A DNA stretch of 64,000 nucleotides from Bacteroidota bacterium. GTDB lineage: Bacteria > Bacteroidota > Bacteroidia > Cytophagales > Cyclobacteriaceae. Below the pieces are notes generated by a model that was not told where the DNA came from, did no database searches, and saw only the letters and a program-made list of their open reading frames with translations. Both the position numbers and the translations under genes were made by a program. The stretch spans positions 62,001 through 126,000 of the forward strand of contig JAEZGH010000048.1 of NCBI GenBank assembly GCA_023417065.1, written 5' to 3'. Within the stretch, counting starts at the first letter, position 1, and each line of letters begins with the position of its first letter. Below, in pieces: positions 16,836 to 27,377 of this stretch.

Positions 16836-18449
16836 TTAGATTTTCTTGTACTCCAGAGCAGCGTGCACGAACTTCACGAAAAGCGGGTGCGGGTTGAGTA
16901 CGGTACTCATGAGTTCAGGGTGATATTGTACACCAACAAACCAGGGGTGGTCTTTCAATTCCACCACTTCCACGAGATTAGATTCCGGATTTACGCCAAC
17001 TGCCCGAAGACCAGCTTCTTCCATCCGGTCGAGGTACTTGTTGTTGAATTCGTAACGGTGGCGATGCCGCTCGTGAATAACGGTTTCGCCATACGCATGA
17101 TGCGCTTTTGACCCTTTTTTCAGCTTACATGTATACGCGCCCAGTCGCATCGTGCCACCTTTGTTCGTAATCTTCTTCTGTTCTTCCATCATGTCGATGA
17201 CGGGGTGTTTGGTCTTGGGATCGAGTTCCGTAGAGCTTGCATCCAGACCAAGAACATGGCGCGCGAACTCCACGACAGCGCACTGCATACCGAGACAAAT
17301 ACCAAAGAATGGAATCTTGTTTTCGCGTACGTAACGGATAGCCTCAATTTTTCCTTCAAGACCGCGCTCACCAAAGCCGGGAGCCACCAAAACACCGTGC
17401 ATACCACCAAGGACGTTTTCCACGGTGTCTTTATTGATCTCTTCGGAAGAAATCCAGCGAATGTTGACTTTGCAGTCATTTTGCGCCCCTGCGTGAACAA
17501 AAGCCTCGGCAATTGATTTATAAGCGTCGGGCAGCGATACATACTTTCCGACGATGCCAACGGTAATCTCATTGAGCGGGTTCTTCAGTCGGCCCAGGAA
17601 CGTTTTCCACTGGTCGAGGTCTGGTTCCTCGCGCGACGTTACCTTGAGTTTTGCCAGCACCCGCTCGTCGAGTTTTTCCTTCCGCATGTGGATGGGTACA
17701 TCGTAAATAGTCTCCGCATCCATGGCCTCAATTACAGAATTGAGGTGAACATTGCAGAAAAGCGCAAGTTTCTTACGTATATCCAGCGGAATAGGCTTCT
17801 CCGTACGACATACCAGAATATCAGGCTGAATCCCCGCTTCAAGCAAATCCTTTACGGAATGCTGGGTCGGTTTGGTCTTCAGTTCCTTTGCGGCATTAAG
17901 ATAGGGCAGCAGGGTAAGGTGAATTACCACGCTGTTTGTCGGACCGAGATCCCACTTTACCTGGCGCACCGCTTCGATGAAAGGCAATGACTCGATGTCG
18001 CCAACACAACCCCCGATTTCGGTGATAATGAAGTCGTATTCGCCGGTTTCTCCAAGAAGGAAGATGTTTCGCTTGATCTCGTCTGTAATGTGAGGGATTA
18101 CCTGAACGGTTTTTCCGAGGTATTCACCTTTTCGCTCCTTCGTAATTACATTGTTATAGATCCGGCCTGTGGTGATGTTGTTGGCCTGCGAGGTGCGAAC
18201 GTTCAGAAAGCGTTCGTAGTGGCCCAGGTCGAGGTCAGTCTCCGCCCCGTCTTCGGTTACGTAGCATTCCCCGTGCTCATATGGGTTGAGCGTTCCGGGG
18301 TCAATGTTGATGTAAGGGTCGAATTTCTGGATCGTAACCTTAAACCCTCTGGCTTGCAGCAACTTAGCAAGAGAGGCCGCAATGATCCCTTTTCCGAGGG
18401 AAGAAGTTACCCCTCCTGTGACAAAAATATACTTGGCCGTGGCAGACAT
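16836..18449 (-). CDS. pyrG: CTP synthase
   Basis: The 537-residue enzyme makes CTP from UTP, ATP and glutamine. The N-terminal synthetase domain starts with YIFVTGGVTSSLGKGIIAAS, the P-loop-like nucleotide site, and continues with PYINIDPGTLNPYEHGECYV. The C-terminal glutaminase domain has FFGICLGMQCAVVEFA with the Cys nucleophile near 383 and VQYHPEL with the catalytic His/Glu. Length is standard. In many Bacteroidota pyrG is followed by yidC, as here. A good -7 box lies 32 nt upstream. Confidence 0.98.
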   Translation of the reverse strand: MSATAKYIFVTGGVTSSLGKGIIAASLAKLLQARGFKVTIQKFDPYINIDPGTLNPYEHGECYVTEDGAETDLDLGHYERFLNVRTSQANNITTGRIYNNVITKERKGEYLGKTVQVIPHITDEIKRNIFLLGETGEYDFIITEIGGCVGDIESLPFIEAVRQVKWDLGPTNSVVIHLTLLPYLNAAKELKTKPTQHSVKDLLEAGIQPDILVCRTEKPIPLDIRKKLALFCNVHLNSVIEAMDAETIYDVPIHMRKEKLDERVLAKLKVTSREEPDLDQWKTFLGRLKNPLNEITVGIVGKYVSLPDAYKSIAEAFVHAGAQNDCKVNIRWISSEEINKDTVENVLGGMHGVLVAPGFGERGLEGKIEAIRYVRENKIPFFGICLGMQCAVVEFARHVLGLDASSTELDPKTKHPVIDMMEEQKKITNKGGTMRLGAYTCKLKKGSKAHHAYGETVIHERHRHRYEFNNKYLDRMEEAGLRAVGVNPESNLVEVVELKDHPWFVGVQYHPELMSTVLNPHPLFVKFVHAALEYKKI

Positions 18450-18786
18450 AATTTAAGAAAAACCGCAATAAAAATCGGGGGCAAAGGTAGGGTTATCGGC
18501 GCAAACTTCAAGATGTCCGGCAAACTTTAAGGAAATACGTGAGTCTGGCGCTCTGCAGCTGGTCGGCGCTATAGGTTCGTTCCCCGACGATCTTGACCGA
18601 GTTCAACGTGCGAGTAGTAAAATGGGCATTATTCAACGTTTTTTTAGTCCCGGGCCAGGTTACTTTGGAATTTGATTGCGGATAGAAGTTTGTCTATAGG
18701 GTCTTTTTTAATCCGGTCAATTCAATCGATCAAAACAGAACTGGCTTTAATCTACAGTTTTGAGGATTTTTTTAATGCCCTAGCCT
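18450..18786. other. Divergent intergenic region between pyrG and the giant adhesin gene
   Basis: This 337-bp stretch holds the strand switch: genes to the left run leftward and the next three run rightward. On the minus strand TACCTTTG (18489-18482) is a good -7 box for pyrG, without a clear -33 partner. I find no convincing consensus promoter for the plus-strand gene; GTTACTTTGG near 18659 is one base short of the -7 consensus. I see no gene, DnaA box or strong terminator here. Confidence 0.6.
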
Positions 18787-21700
18787 ATGCCTTACGTTTT
18801 ACGTGGTGTTTTTGTCTCGTTACTCCTTGTTCTGCTAGTCGCCGGGTCCAGCGAAGTGAACGCGCAATGCGTCGGCCTCCCGACGGTGACGACCCTCGGA
18901 AGTAACAAGTTTCCGGCAGGATTCTGTTCGCCGGTGCAATCCCGCGTGACCTACAACGTGGGATTCATCTCCAATGTCCCCAATGGAACTATTGATATTG
19001 TGATCGACTGGGGGGATGGTGTCACTCAGATCCTTCCCAGAAGCACGGGGACGAATTCCTACAGTGCTGACGTAACGCACGATTTCCCGGAAGACAGTGA
19101 TTGTGAGTTCCTCGTTACGATGGCGCTCCGCTACAATGGTGTGATCTGTCCTACGACACGCCAGGTTCAGAAAGTAGCTTCCTGGCGTACAGACGCTTAC
19201 AATGGTGGAAACGTACGTTTGATCAGCCCGGTGACCAACACTAATGAGCACCTGGTCTGTGCCGGACAGCCGATTTCGGTGTCTTTCCGCGACCTGACAG
19301 ACTTCAACTGTAATGCGAATTACGTTCACACCGCTCCTACGCCTATCGAAACGCCAAACATCGAAAAGCGCTGGCAGCAAATCGTTTACAACACCGTAAA
19401 CGAAGGCGGTGGCGTGTCGGTTATTCCGAATGTTTACGTAGACGGCGTACAGGTAACCAACGCCGCCGGTGGCGGAATTCTTACTAATTATCAGGATCCC
19501 CGTGGCGTGCACTTCATGGAGGCGCCGGTCGTACTCAATGACCCTCGTAGAAGGAATACATTAGATATCACCGCAGACGGCGGATTCGGACCTGCATTCC
19601 CGCAGGTCGGCGATGTCTTTGAAGTGCGCATCAGATACTGGAACTTCTGTAATCCTTATTCGAATAATCCGAGCAATCCCAGTGTCCCGGTAAACGGCGA
19701 CTTTGTTAATGGTGATAATCCACCCGTAGAGCGCACTGCCAGGATCAGGATTGTTGAGGCCCCGCCTACGCTTGGAGGCGCAAGTCAGACGCTTTGTAAC
19801 GGCCAGACACCAGGATCGTTTGCCGTAACCAACGTGCAGGCAGGTAATGTGGTAAGGTTCTACCGCGACAACGCCGGCGCCCCGGGTGCACTGATCCGTT
19901 CGAGTACGAACCCGACACTCAATATCACAGACCACCCTGAGTGGAATGGCAATCCCGTTAACGGTCAGGTCCTGTCGGTGTGGGTAACGCAGCGTGCCAA
20001 TACGGTGGGGGCTTGCGAAAGTGAACCAATACGACTGACGAGAACCATCAGATCGGCGATACCAGTGCCGGATCCGTCAATCCCGCTGCCGGCAGAAATA
20101 TGTAACCTTGATAACTCTGGCAACGCGAACACATTCACCCTGACGTTGCCCGCGGCCGCGGCAGGTGCTGTAGGGGGTGCTACTGAGTACGTCTGGAATA
20201 CGTCGTTGCCCTCAGGTATAACATTGCTCACCCCGGCGACGGGCGGAAACGCCGCAACGTACCGGGTGAACGTCACTTTTGGTTCAGATCCGTATGTCGA
20301 CAGGACATTCACTATTTCCAGGAGGTATACGTCAAACCCGACCTGCGTGGATTCCAGACAATTTACGGTTCGCATATACAACACAGCTGTTGGAGGAACG
20401 CCTTCGGTCGTTCCTGATGTTTGTGAAACAACGCCAGTGGGAACGATAACCCTGAATGGTTACCGTGGTCAGATCGTGAGATGGGAGGTAAGCGTTAATG
20501 GAGGTGCTTACAATGAGTATACAGGTCCGGCATCCGGAAACAGTATCACGCCCGGGTTGCTCACTGACGGTACTTATGATTTCAGAGCAGTTGTAAGGAG
20601 CCACGCGGCGTTTTCTTCACCCAGCCCCTGCGGACCCGTTTACAGCGCAGTGCGTAGGGTGGTTGTTTTCGACAACCCGGATCCTGCAACAGCAGGGCCG
20701 GATCAGAATTTCTGCGGACCGTTGACGTCTGATCCACTCGGTGGAAGTAACCCTGGTTCCGGGACAGGAACCTGGTCGTATGTGTCCAGTGTACCGGCGG
20801 GGCTCCCTGCACCGACCTACACACTTGGTGCTTCCAATCCGGCTACAGCAATCACCGTGACAACGCCAGGTGCTTACGTGATGCGCTGGACTGTCCAGAA
20901 CGGAAGCTGTATAAGTTCGGACGATATTATTGTCGACTTTGGAGGGACACCGACCACACCTGATCCTGGCAACGACAAGAGCGTGTGTGGACCGACAACG
21001 AACCTCGAAGGAAATACACCGATAATCGGTTTCGGCGCGTGGACAGTTGTGGATACACCTTTAGGCGGAACCGCCAGCATCACAAATCCAACTTCGCCAA
21101 ACGCAACAGTTAATCTGACTGGTGCGCTAGTTTATGGAACGTATACATTCCGGTGGACGATCACCAGTGGATCGTGTCCGTCTTTAGAGGATGATGTCGA
21201 AATCACCTTCTTCGAAACACCGGAGGCCATTGCCAGTGATGTGGCAACGACCTGCATCGGGCCGACGACTTTCGATCCGATCACAATAAGTGGAACTATC
21301 GACGGCGGCGCCGACAACGGCGTATGGGAACTTGTTTCCGGTAACGGTGTAGTGTCTGCCACCAGTCTCAATGGAAGCAACTACGAAGCAACGTATACTC
21401 CCACCATCGACGACTACAACGCAGGTGTGCCTATTCGCGTGAAACTTGTGGCAAATCCCGTTGCGGGTTCGCCTTGTACCCCGGCGGAGAGAATAATCTC
21501 TATTAACATTGAACGAACGCCTGAGGTTCTGCCCGGGTCTGATATACCCAATATCTGCGGTGACAACGTGCAACTCAACGCGCAGAGTCCGCCGCCATTT
21601 GGTGCAACCGGCGTATGGACTGCCTCCGTGGGGTCGGTGACCATCGATAACCCTACGCAGGCAAATACCTTCGTGCGGAATCTTCCGGCAGCGCCCAGCT

Positions 21701-24700
21701 CAGTAACCATGACGTGGACACTTACCAGTGTCAATGGAAACTGTACAGCGTCTGAAGACGTCGTGCTTACACGCGTGCCACCGCCTGCGCTCACTCCATT
21801 CACTGCACAGGAATGTGAGGTGCTGCCTCCGGGTGGTCCGATTGTAACAACAATCGTACTTCAGAACTACGAAAGCAGCCTTGCCGGACTCCCGGCTTCG
21901 CGCAGCATCACGTGGTATCAGAATGCCACACCGCCTGTCGGTACCGTTGTCGCAGATCCTTCCGTTCCGATGAACAATATTGGCAACGGACAGATCTTCG
22001 TGGCAAGGGTCACTGACCTTACCACCAACTGTTCAAGTGATGTTCAGGTGACTGTTAACGTCAGGCCGCTGCCTCCTGCAGCTGATGCCATCGTGGGGAT
22101 ATGTGAAGATGATCCGGTCAACCTGCCTAATGTTGCAGAAGCCGATCTGAATACTCCGGCGTTCATCAACCCTGTAACAGGCGGTGCTGCCGGCGTGAAC
22201 GTACGGTGGTATCCGACGTTCGCAGACGCGCAAAACAATATCAATGAAATTACGGACCCTGTATTTGTAAATGGCAGCCAAGTTGTCCATGCAAGAGTTG
22301 AGTACAACACTACGCCGACGTGTCCTGATTTCGCGGAACTCGAACTTCGGGTTAACTCGATCCCCAACGTAACTACTATTGGTGGTGACCCTACAGTTTG
22401 TATGGGGGAGATCGGGGCCGACATCAATACACTTCAGATCAGCACGTACCAGGTACCCAGTATCCCGGGTGCACAATATCATTGGTCCATCCCCGACGGG
22501 CCTGGTCAGTTCGTGGTCTTCGGTGGAGCGACGACAAATGACTTCTTCGCACTGTTGAAGTTTCCGCACGCGTCTCCGGCTCCTGTAGAAACGATCAGTG
22601 TACGAATAGAATTCAACGGATGTAGTACGCCTGAGATTACGATGGATATCGAGCGATCGGAAGTGCCGATGGCTCCCGTTATCGATGGTGCGGCTGTAGT
22701 GTGTGAAGATTCACAGTCTATCGTCTACAACGTCGTAAATCCTGATGCGACTGCCGACTACATATGGGAAATACAACGGGAATCCAATTTGTCTGTAGGT
22801 GGTGCGTTCATCGCGAGCGGTCAGTCAACAGAGAATATTCTTGTAAACTTCCTCGATGAGAACGTTATAATCAGCGTGCGTGAAGAGAACGGTTCGAATG
22901 GGGAATGTGTGGGACCTAAAGCATATCATCAGGTTACGGTGAACCGTCTGCCGCAAATGGAAAACCAGCTATGGACTGTATGTAGTGGTTCAGAGTCGGG
23001 TATTGAATTCCAGCCTGCTGCAGGCAGCGTTGCTATTGATTATTATAATCTGAGCTCCGTCGCGATCGACCCGAACCTCACTATCAATCCTCCAAGTCCG
23101 GTAGTAGGTAATGGTCCTTTCGACATGCTGAAGTCTTTCAGATATAAGAATACAACGGAGATACCGTTGAAAGTTACCTACAAGGTTTCACCGGTAAGCG
23201 AGACTACAATTGGTACTGTCACTACTACATGTTACGGTCCCGAGCAAACCGTCGTGCTTGACGTCAACCCCGAGCCTACACTCGAGTCGGGATTGGGAAG
23301 AAATATCTGTAGTGAAGAGAGAACCGAAATTACCTTGCGTACATCGGTGAACAGTTATCCTGCCGACAGATATGTAATCACGTCTATTGAGCAGACAACG
23401 AACCCGGGTAATCCATTGGTGCGGGTAGGGGCTGCAGCACCTGAAAACACCGATCTGCTTGCAGATGCAATCTTCAACGACGTTTGGGTGAACCCGGGTG
23501 CGCCGGCGCAGGACGCCGCCAACCCGTTTATCGTTACCTACCGTATCGCAGCCAAAAACTCGGTGACCGGATGTCAGGGTTCGCCTGCCGTTCCGGTAGC
23601 GATAGCTGTTTATCCGAAACCGGAAATCACTTATGATGCAGATGCAGTATGTAGTGAAAGCAGCGTTGACGTGGAGCTTTCCGCGCTCAATGTTTCAAGC
23701 ACTAATACGAGCTGGACGTGGACTGTTCAGAGCAGTACGACGAACCTGCGTGGTGCTGAGCCAGGCTCATTTGCCAACAGTAATGTGGCCATCATCGACG
23801 ATGACGTGGTAAACGAAAGTTTCACGCCGGGTACCGTGGTCTACCGCGTCACCGCAGTAACGACTATGGGCGGACGTTCATGTTCGAGCGTTCTGCCGGT
23901 ATCGGTTGAAGTGAATCCGAAGCCGCAGGTAACACCGATACCGAACACGCCGATCTGTTCGACGTCTTCTGATCCGACCGATCCACTTGTGAGTGAAATC
24001 GACCTGACCGGTCTTGAGGGTTCAATTGCCGACCCTTCAACGACAAGTATTGTCTGGTATGAGCTCGATCCTGATACCAACCCCGGTGCTGTTATAGCGA
24101 CACCTGATAATTATCCTATCGGTAATGGAATTCCGGTGTACGCGCTGGTAACGGGTGATGCTTACAGTTGTAGTACCGTGGTTCCTGTCACGTATACCGT
24201 GAACAGAGCGGTGGCGCTGGCCATTACAGAGACCAACGTGAACTGTTACGGAGCAAATAACGGAAGTATTTACGCCGAAGTAGCGCAAGGAGGAACAGCG
24301 CCGTTTTACTTCAGGAAAAACACTGAGCCTTTTGCATCTGCGCCCTCCAATAATTATACGTTCCTGGCATTGGCGCCGAACCAGCAGTATACGATTACTG
24401 TAGAAGACTCGAAAGGATGTTCTGCTACGCTTGTCTCGGAAATAATCGAAGAGCCCACACCGCTGGTGATTCAGACACCCATTTCAACGACACCTGTTGA
24501 ATGCTACTTTGACGCCGACCTTGTCAAGGACCGCAACGGTGCAATCAACGTCGTGGCCAGTGGTTCTACGGGTAGTTATACCTACACGTTATTCCCGGGA
24601 GGTGAAACCAACCAGACCGGAACGTTCACCGGCTTGAGACCAGGATCTTATAGTATCGTCGTGAATGACCTTACGAACACGGCATGTAAGCTGGAGCATT

Positions 24701-27312
24701 CACCTGTGATTGTATCAGTACCTGATCCGATCGAAGTGCTGCCGGTACACATTCCTCAGGATAGCCACGGCAACCAGATCAGCTGTGCAGGCGCTGAGAA
24801 CGGCGAGATTCACGTAACCGCGCGTGGCGGTACAGGCGTGTTCGACTTTATGCTTGATCCTGTCAACCCGCAGAACCCGATTCACCAGGTGGCGAATCAG
24901 CCTGCCATCTTCACTGGCCTGGGCGCAGCGACGTATAAGATCACCGTAGTCGACATGAATGGATGTGCCGGCCCTCAGAGCTCTGTCACCATCCGCGACG
25001 TGCCCGCATTGTTTGCAGGAAAAATCGGAACCGATCAGGATGTATGCTTCGATCAAAACGACGCGGCGGGGGATGCGCAGGCATTCACCGAGGTAATCCA
25101 GCCTTTCGGTGGACCGTCGTCGACTTATGAATATCAATGGTATGCTTCAGCAAACGGTGGACCTTTCATGCTGATTGCAGGAGCTACGTCTAGTACTTAC
25201 GATCCGGATGCTTTGTCACCGTTCGCTGCCGAAGGGGTCTACAGCTATCAGCGGAAGATCAGAAGCGTGCTCCCGGTAGTAGACCTCGCTAACCGCCCTG
25301 CGTTCTGCGATGATTTTGTCGGTGATGACGTCGTCAACGTCAATGTAAGACCACGGGCGATGGTGACCCTTATTGGTGATGCATTTGCCTGTGAACGCGA
25401 AGACAAGTTTTATCGCTTGCGCCTCGACGTCGGATCTGCGCCGATGAGATTCTCGTGGTATGATGGTGACTTCACGTACCACAATCAGACGGCTAACTAT
25501 GAGAGTGCGCCTTATAAAGTTTCAGATATTCAGTCACCGGTAACGGTAGGCTTCAGCAACATCGTTGATGCTTACGGATGTAAAGCCGACGATGCGATGA
25601 TTTCCATTGACATTCTTTCGGTCGATGCAGACTTCACCGTCGATGCCGACGAGAAGTGTGCCGGCGATCCGTTCCAGTTCACCTACAACAATCAGCCTGG
25701 CGTTCAGTACATCTGGGAATTTGGTGACGGTACGGTGCGAACATTCCCTGCCGATGATCCCGCTCTTGACGGAACGGAAGATCATACGTACGCGCCAGGT
25801 GCGTCTTCGCAGGGAGATGCAAGCTTCATTGTAAAACTGACTGCAGCGCTTGATGGTGGAGCGTGTCCGAATTTCTCGTTCCAGACGGTGACGGTCAAAC
25901 GTTCAATTATCCTTAACATCATCGGAGCGCCGAAGGAAATCTGTTCAGGTGAAACGATCACCATGACGGACAACTCAACGGGTGTGGACAGTGGTATCTG
26001 GTATTACGTCGACCAGGACGGCAACCGCGGTCCGGACCTGAACGCCCAGAGCCAGGTTAATTTCACCCTGATGAATACAGGTACGCGCAACCCGCTGGAG
26101 TACACCCTTCACTACGAAGCACAGAATGACTTCGGATGCCCCGGCCCTCCGTACTCGTACGGACCTATACGCGTATACCGCGCAGTGGATGCGAACTTCA
26201 ACATCAATCCGAATCCGGCGCAGATCATTGGTGGTCTCGTAAACGTAACTTACCACAATACGTCCGATCCGCTTGATCCTGACTTCATCTATGAGTGGGA
26301 CTACAAAGACAAAGTGGAGAGCCTCGTTGAAGACGGATTCGACCGGAAATTGGTATATTCATCGGATGATCCACGTGAGATTACTCTCAAGGTAACAAAC
26401 CCGCTGAGACCTCAGTGTTCCGATACACACGTCGAGTTGCTCGAGATCAGTCTCGAAAACTTCCTGGTAGACTTCAACGCTACCCGTGCAGGTTGTTATC
26501 CGCTCGAAGTAACCGTGAAGAATAACTCGATAAGCGCCGACAGATTCCTTTGGGAGCTGACGAGTACCAATGGTACGAATGAGAAGTCTGCACTCCGTGA
26601 ACCGAAGTTCAATATCTACGATCCCGGTACGTATACACTCACGCTTACGGGTTCGAACGATGGTAATCCTGATGTAGCAGTGGTGTCAAAGACTATCGAA
26701 GTGTTCGCCAAGCCTCTTGCAGAATTCTTCCTCCGCGCGGGGCAAGTGTACACGAACTCGCCGGTGAAGCCAGTAAACCAGTCGCAGTTTACTTGTGGTG
26801 ACTGTTATTCATGGGATTTCGGTGACGGCTTCGCATACGATAAGATCTTCGAACCTACACACCACTACTCACTGGAAGGCAAGTACACAATCACGCTGAC
26901 GGCAAGTGTCAACTACGGTGACTTTGATATTGACGACGACGGAATCATTGATGGTCCGGTAGTCTGTTCGGACGAGACGTCAAAAGATATCATGATCATA
27001 GACGGTGGTGCGTTGAAAATCCCGAATGCGTTTACACCGAATGTAAATGGTCCGAGTGGCGGAGTACCCGACCTGAATTTCACCAACGACGTGTTCATGC
27101 CGATCATGGATGGTGTGGAAGAGTTTACGATGCAGATCTTCGACCGCTGGGGTAACCTGATTTTTGAAAGCAGGGACAAGAACATCGGTTGGGATGGTTA
27201 CGATAAGAACGGCAGACTAATGCCGGCAGGGGTATACGTATACAAGATGGTGCTTCGTCTTGGTGACGGTCAGCGTACCACCAAGGTTGGTGACGTAACG
27301 CTGATTAGATAA
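18787..27312 (+). CDS. Giant PKD/SprB-repeat cell-surface protein with type B T9SS sorting domain
   Basis: The 2841-residue protein has a signal peptide (cleaved after about residue 26, VNAQ) and a body of many Ig/PKD-like modules. WGDG or FGDG turns (VIDWGDGVTQ; YIWEFGDGTV; YSWDFGDGFAY) mark PKD domains; a run of related modules at about 630-1000 repeats a VCGP or ICGD start with a central W and a closing WTITSGSC-like strand. SprB-type repeats lie near 1812 (NCYGANNGSIYAEVAQGG), 1903 and 1997. The last 99 residues, IPNAFTPNVNG ... FDRWGNLIFES ... PAGVYVYKM, are the gliding-motility-associated C-terminal domain that directs export by the type IX system. It is probably an adhesin or gliding-associated surface filament. 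The next gene is a PorP/SprF homologue, the usual partner of such cargo. Confidence 0.93.
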   Translation: MPYVLRGVFVSLLLVLLVAGSSEVNAQCVGLPTVTTLGSNKFPAGFCSPVQSRVTYNVGFISNVPNGTIDIVIDWGDGVTQILPRSTGTNSYSADVTHDFPEDSDCEFLVTMALRYNGVICPTTRQVQKVASWRTDAYNGGNVRLISPVTNTNEHLVCAGQPISVSFRDLTDFNCNANYVHTAPTPIETPNIEKRWQQIVYNTVNEGGGVSVIPNVYVDGVQVTNAAGGGILTNYQDPRGVHFMEAPVVLNDPRRRNTLDITADGGFGPAFPQVGDVFEVRIRYWNFCNPYSNNPSNPSVPVNGDFVNGDNPPVERTARIRIVEAPPTLGGASQTLCNGQTPGSFAVTNVQAGNVVRFYRDNAGAPGALIRSSTNPTLNITDHPEWNGNPVNGQVLSVWVTQRANTVGACESEPIRLTRTIRSAIPVPDPSIPLPAEICNLDNSGNANTFTLTLPAAAAGAVGGATEYVWNTSLPSGITLLTPATGGNAATYRVNVTFGSDPYVDRTFTISRRYTSNPTCVDSRQFTVRIYNTAVGGTPSVVPDVCETTPVGTITLNGYRGQIVRWEVSVNGGAYNEYTGPASGNSITPGLLTDGTYDFRAVVRSHAAFSSPSPCGPVYSAVRRVVVFDNPDPATAGPDQNFCGPLTSDPLGGSNPGSGTGTWSYVSSVPAGLPAPTYTLGASNPATAITVTTPGAYVMRWTVQNGSCISSDDIIVDFGGTPTTPDPGNDKSVCGPTTNLEGNTPIIGFGAWTVVDTPLGGTASITNPTSPNATVNLTGALVYGTYTFRWTITSGSCPSLEDDVEITFFETPEAIASDVATTCIGPTTFDPITISGTIDGGADNGVWELVSGNGVVSATSLNGSNYEATYTPTIDDYNAGVPIRVKLVANPVAGSPCTPAERIISINIERTPEVLPGSDIPNICGDNVQLNAQSPPPFGATGVWTASVGSVTIDNPTQANTFVRNLPAAPSSVTMTWTLTSVNGNCTASEDVVLTRVPPPALTPFTAQECEVLPPGGPIVTTIVLQNYESSLAGLPASRSITWYQNATPPVGTVVADPSVPMNNIGNGQIFVARVTDLTTNCSSDVQVTVNVRPLPPAADAIVGICEDDPVNLPNVAEADLNTPAFINPVTGGAAGVNVRWYPTFADAQNNINEITDPVFVNGSQVVHARVEYNTTPTCPDFAELELRVNSIPNVTTIGGDPTVCMGEIGADINTLQISTYQVPSIPGAQYHWSIPDGPGQFVVFGGATTNDFFALLKFPHASPAPVETISVRIEFNGCSTPEITMDIERSEVPMAPVIDGAAVVCEDSQSIVYNVVNPDATADYIWEIQRESNLSVGGAFIASGQSTENILVNFLDENVIISVREENGSNGECVGPKAYHQVTVNRLPQMENQLWTVCSGSESGIEFQPAAGSVAIDYYNLSSVAIDPNLTINPPSPVVGNGPFDMLKSFRYKNTTEIPLKVTYKVSPVSETTIGTVTTTCYGPEQTVVLDVNPEPTLESGLGRNICSEERTEITLRTSVNSYPADRYVITSIEQTTNPGNPLVRVGAAAPENTDLLADAIFNDVWVNPGAPAQDAANPFIVTYRIAAKNSVTGCQGSPAVPVAIAVYPKPEITYDADAVCSESSVDVELSALNVSSTNTSWTWTVQSSTTNLRGAEPGSFANSNVAIIDDDVVNESFTPGTVVYRVTAVTTMGGRSCSSVLPVSVEVNPKPQVTPIPNTPICSTSSDPTDPLVSEIDLTGLEGSIADPSTTSIVWYELDPDTNPGAVIATPDNYPIGNGIPVYALVTGDAYSCSTVVPVTYTVNRAVALAITETNVNCYGANNGSIYAEVAQGGTAPFYFRKNTEPFASAPSNNYTFLALAPNQQYTITVEDSKGCSATLVSEIIEEPTPLVIQTPISTTPVECYFDADLVKDRNGAINVVASGSTGSYTYTLFPGGETNQTGTFTGLRPGSYSIVVNDLTNTACKLEHSPVIVSVPDPIEVLPVHIPQDSHGNQISCAGAENGEIHVTARGGTGVFDFMLDPVNPQNPIHQVANQPAIFTGLGAATYKITVVDMNGCAGPQSSVTIRDVPALFAGKIGTDQDVCFDQNDAAGDAQAFTEVIQPFGGPSSTYEYQWYASANGGPFMLIAGATSSTYDPDALSPFAAEGVYSYQRKIRSVLPVVDLANRPAFCDDFVGDDVVNVNVRPRAMVTLIGDAFACEREDKFYRLRLDVGSAPMRFSWYDGDFTYHNQTANYESAPYKVSDIQSPVTVGFSNIVDAYGCKADDAMISIDILSVDADFTVDADEKCAGDPFQFTYNNQPGVQYIWEFGDGTVRTFPADDPALDGTEDHTYAPGASSQGDASFIVKLTAALDGGACPNFSFQTVTVKRSIILNIIGAPKEICSGETITMTDNSTGVDSGIWYYVDQDGNRGPDLNAQSQVNFTLMNTGTRNPLEYTLHYEAQNDFGCPGPPYSYGPIRVYRAVDANFNINPNPAQIIGGLVNVTYHNTSDPLDPDFIYEWDYKDKVESLVEDGFDRKLVYSSDDPREITLKVTNPLRPQCSDTHVELLEISLENFLVDFNATRAGCYPLEVTVKNNSISADRFLWELTSTNGTNEKSALREPKFNIYDPGTYTLTLTGSNDGNPDVAVVSKTIEVFAKPLAEFFLRAGQVYTNSPVKPVNQSQFTCGDCYSWDFGDGFAYDKIFEPTHHYSLEGKYTITLTASVNYGDFDIDDDGIIDGPVVCSDETSKDIMIIDGGALKIPNAFTPNVNGPSGGVPDLNFTNDVFMPIMDGVEEFTMQIFDRWGNLIFESRDKNIGWDGYDKNGRLMPAGVYVYKMVLRLGDGQRTTKVGDVTLIR

Positions 27313-27324
27313 GGCTTGAAAACA

Positions 27325-27347
27325 GGATGGCGCAGTGAGCGCCATCC
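27325..27347 (+). terminator. Strong hairpin between the adhesin and the SprF-like gene
   Basis: GGATGGCGC (27325-27333) pairs perfectly with GCGCCATCC (27339-27347) over a 5-nt loop, 12 bp past the adhesin stop. The nearest T-run (27359-27366) is 11 nt away, so it is not a classical terminator; it could attenuate transcription into the downstream gene or stabilise the 3' end of the adhesin message. Confidence 0.5.
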
Positions 27348-27377
27348 ATTGTGAATTATTTTTTCAATTAGGAAACG

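Noticed and set aside
18450..18786. Replication origin at the strand switch
   Set aside because: The strand pattern fits, but I see no DnaA-box-like sequence or AT-rich repeat here; the parA-yidC gap is better supported.
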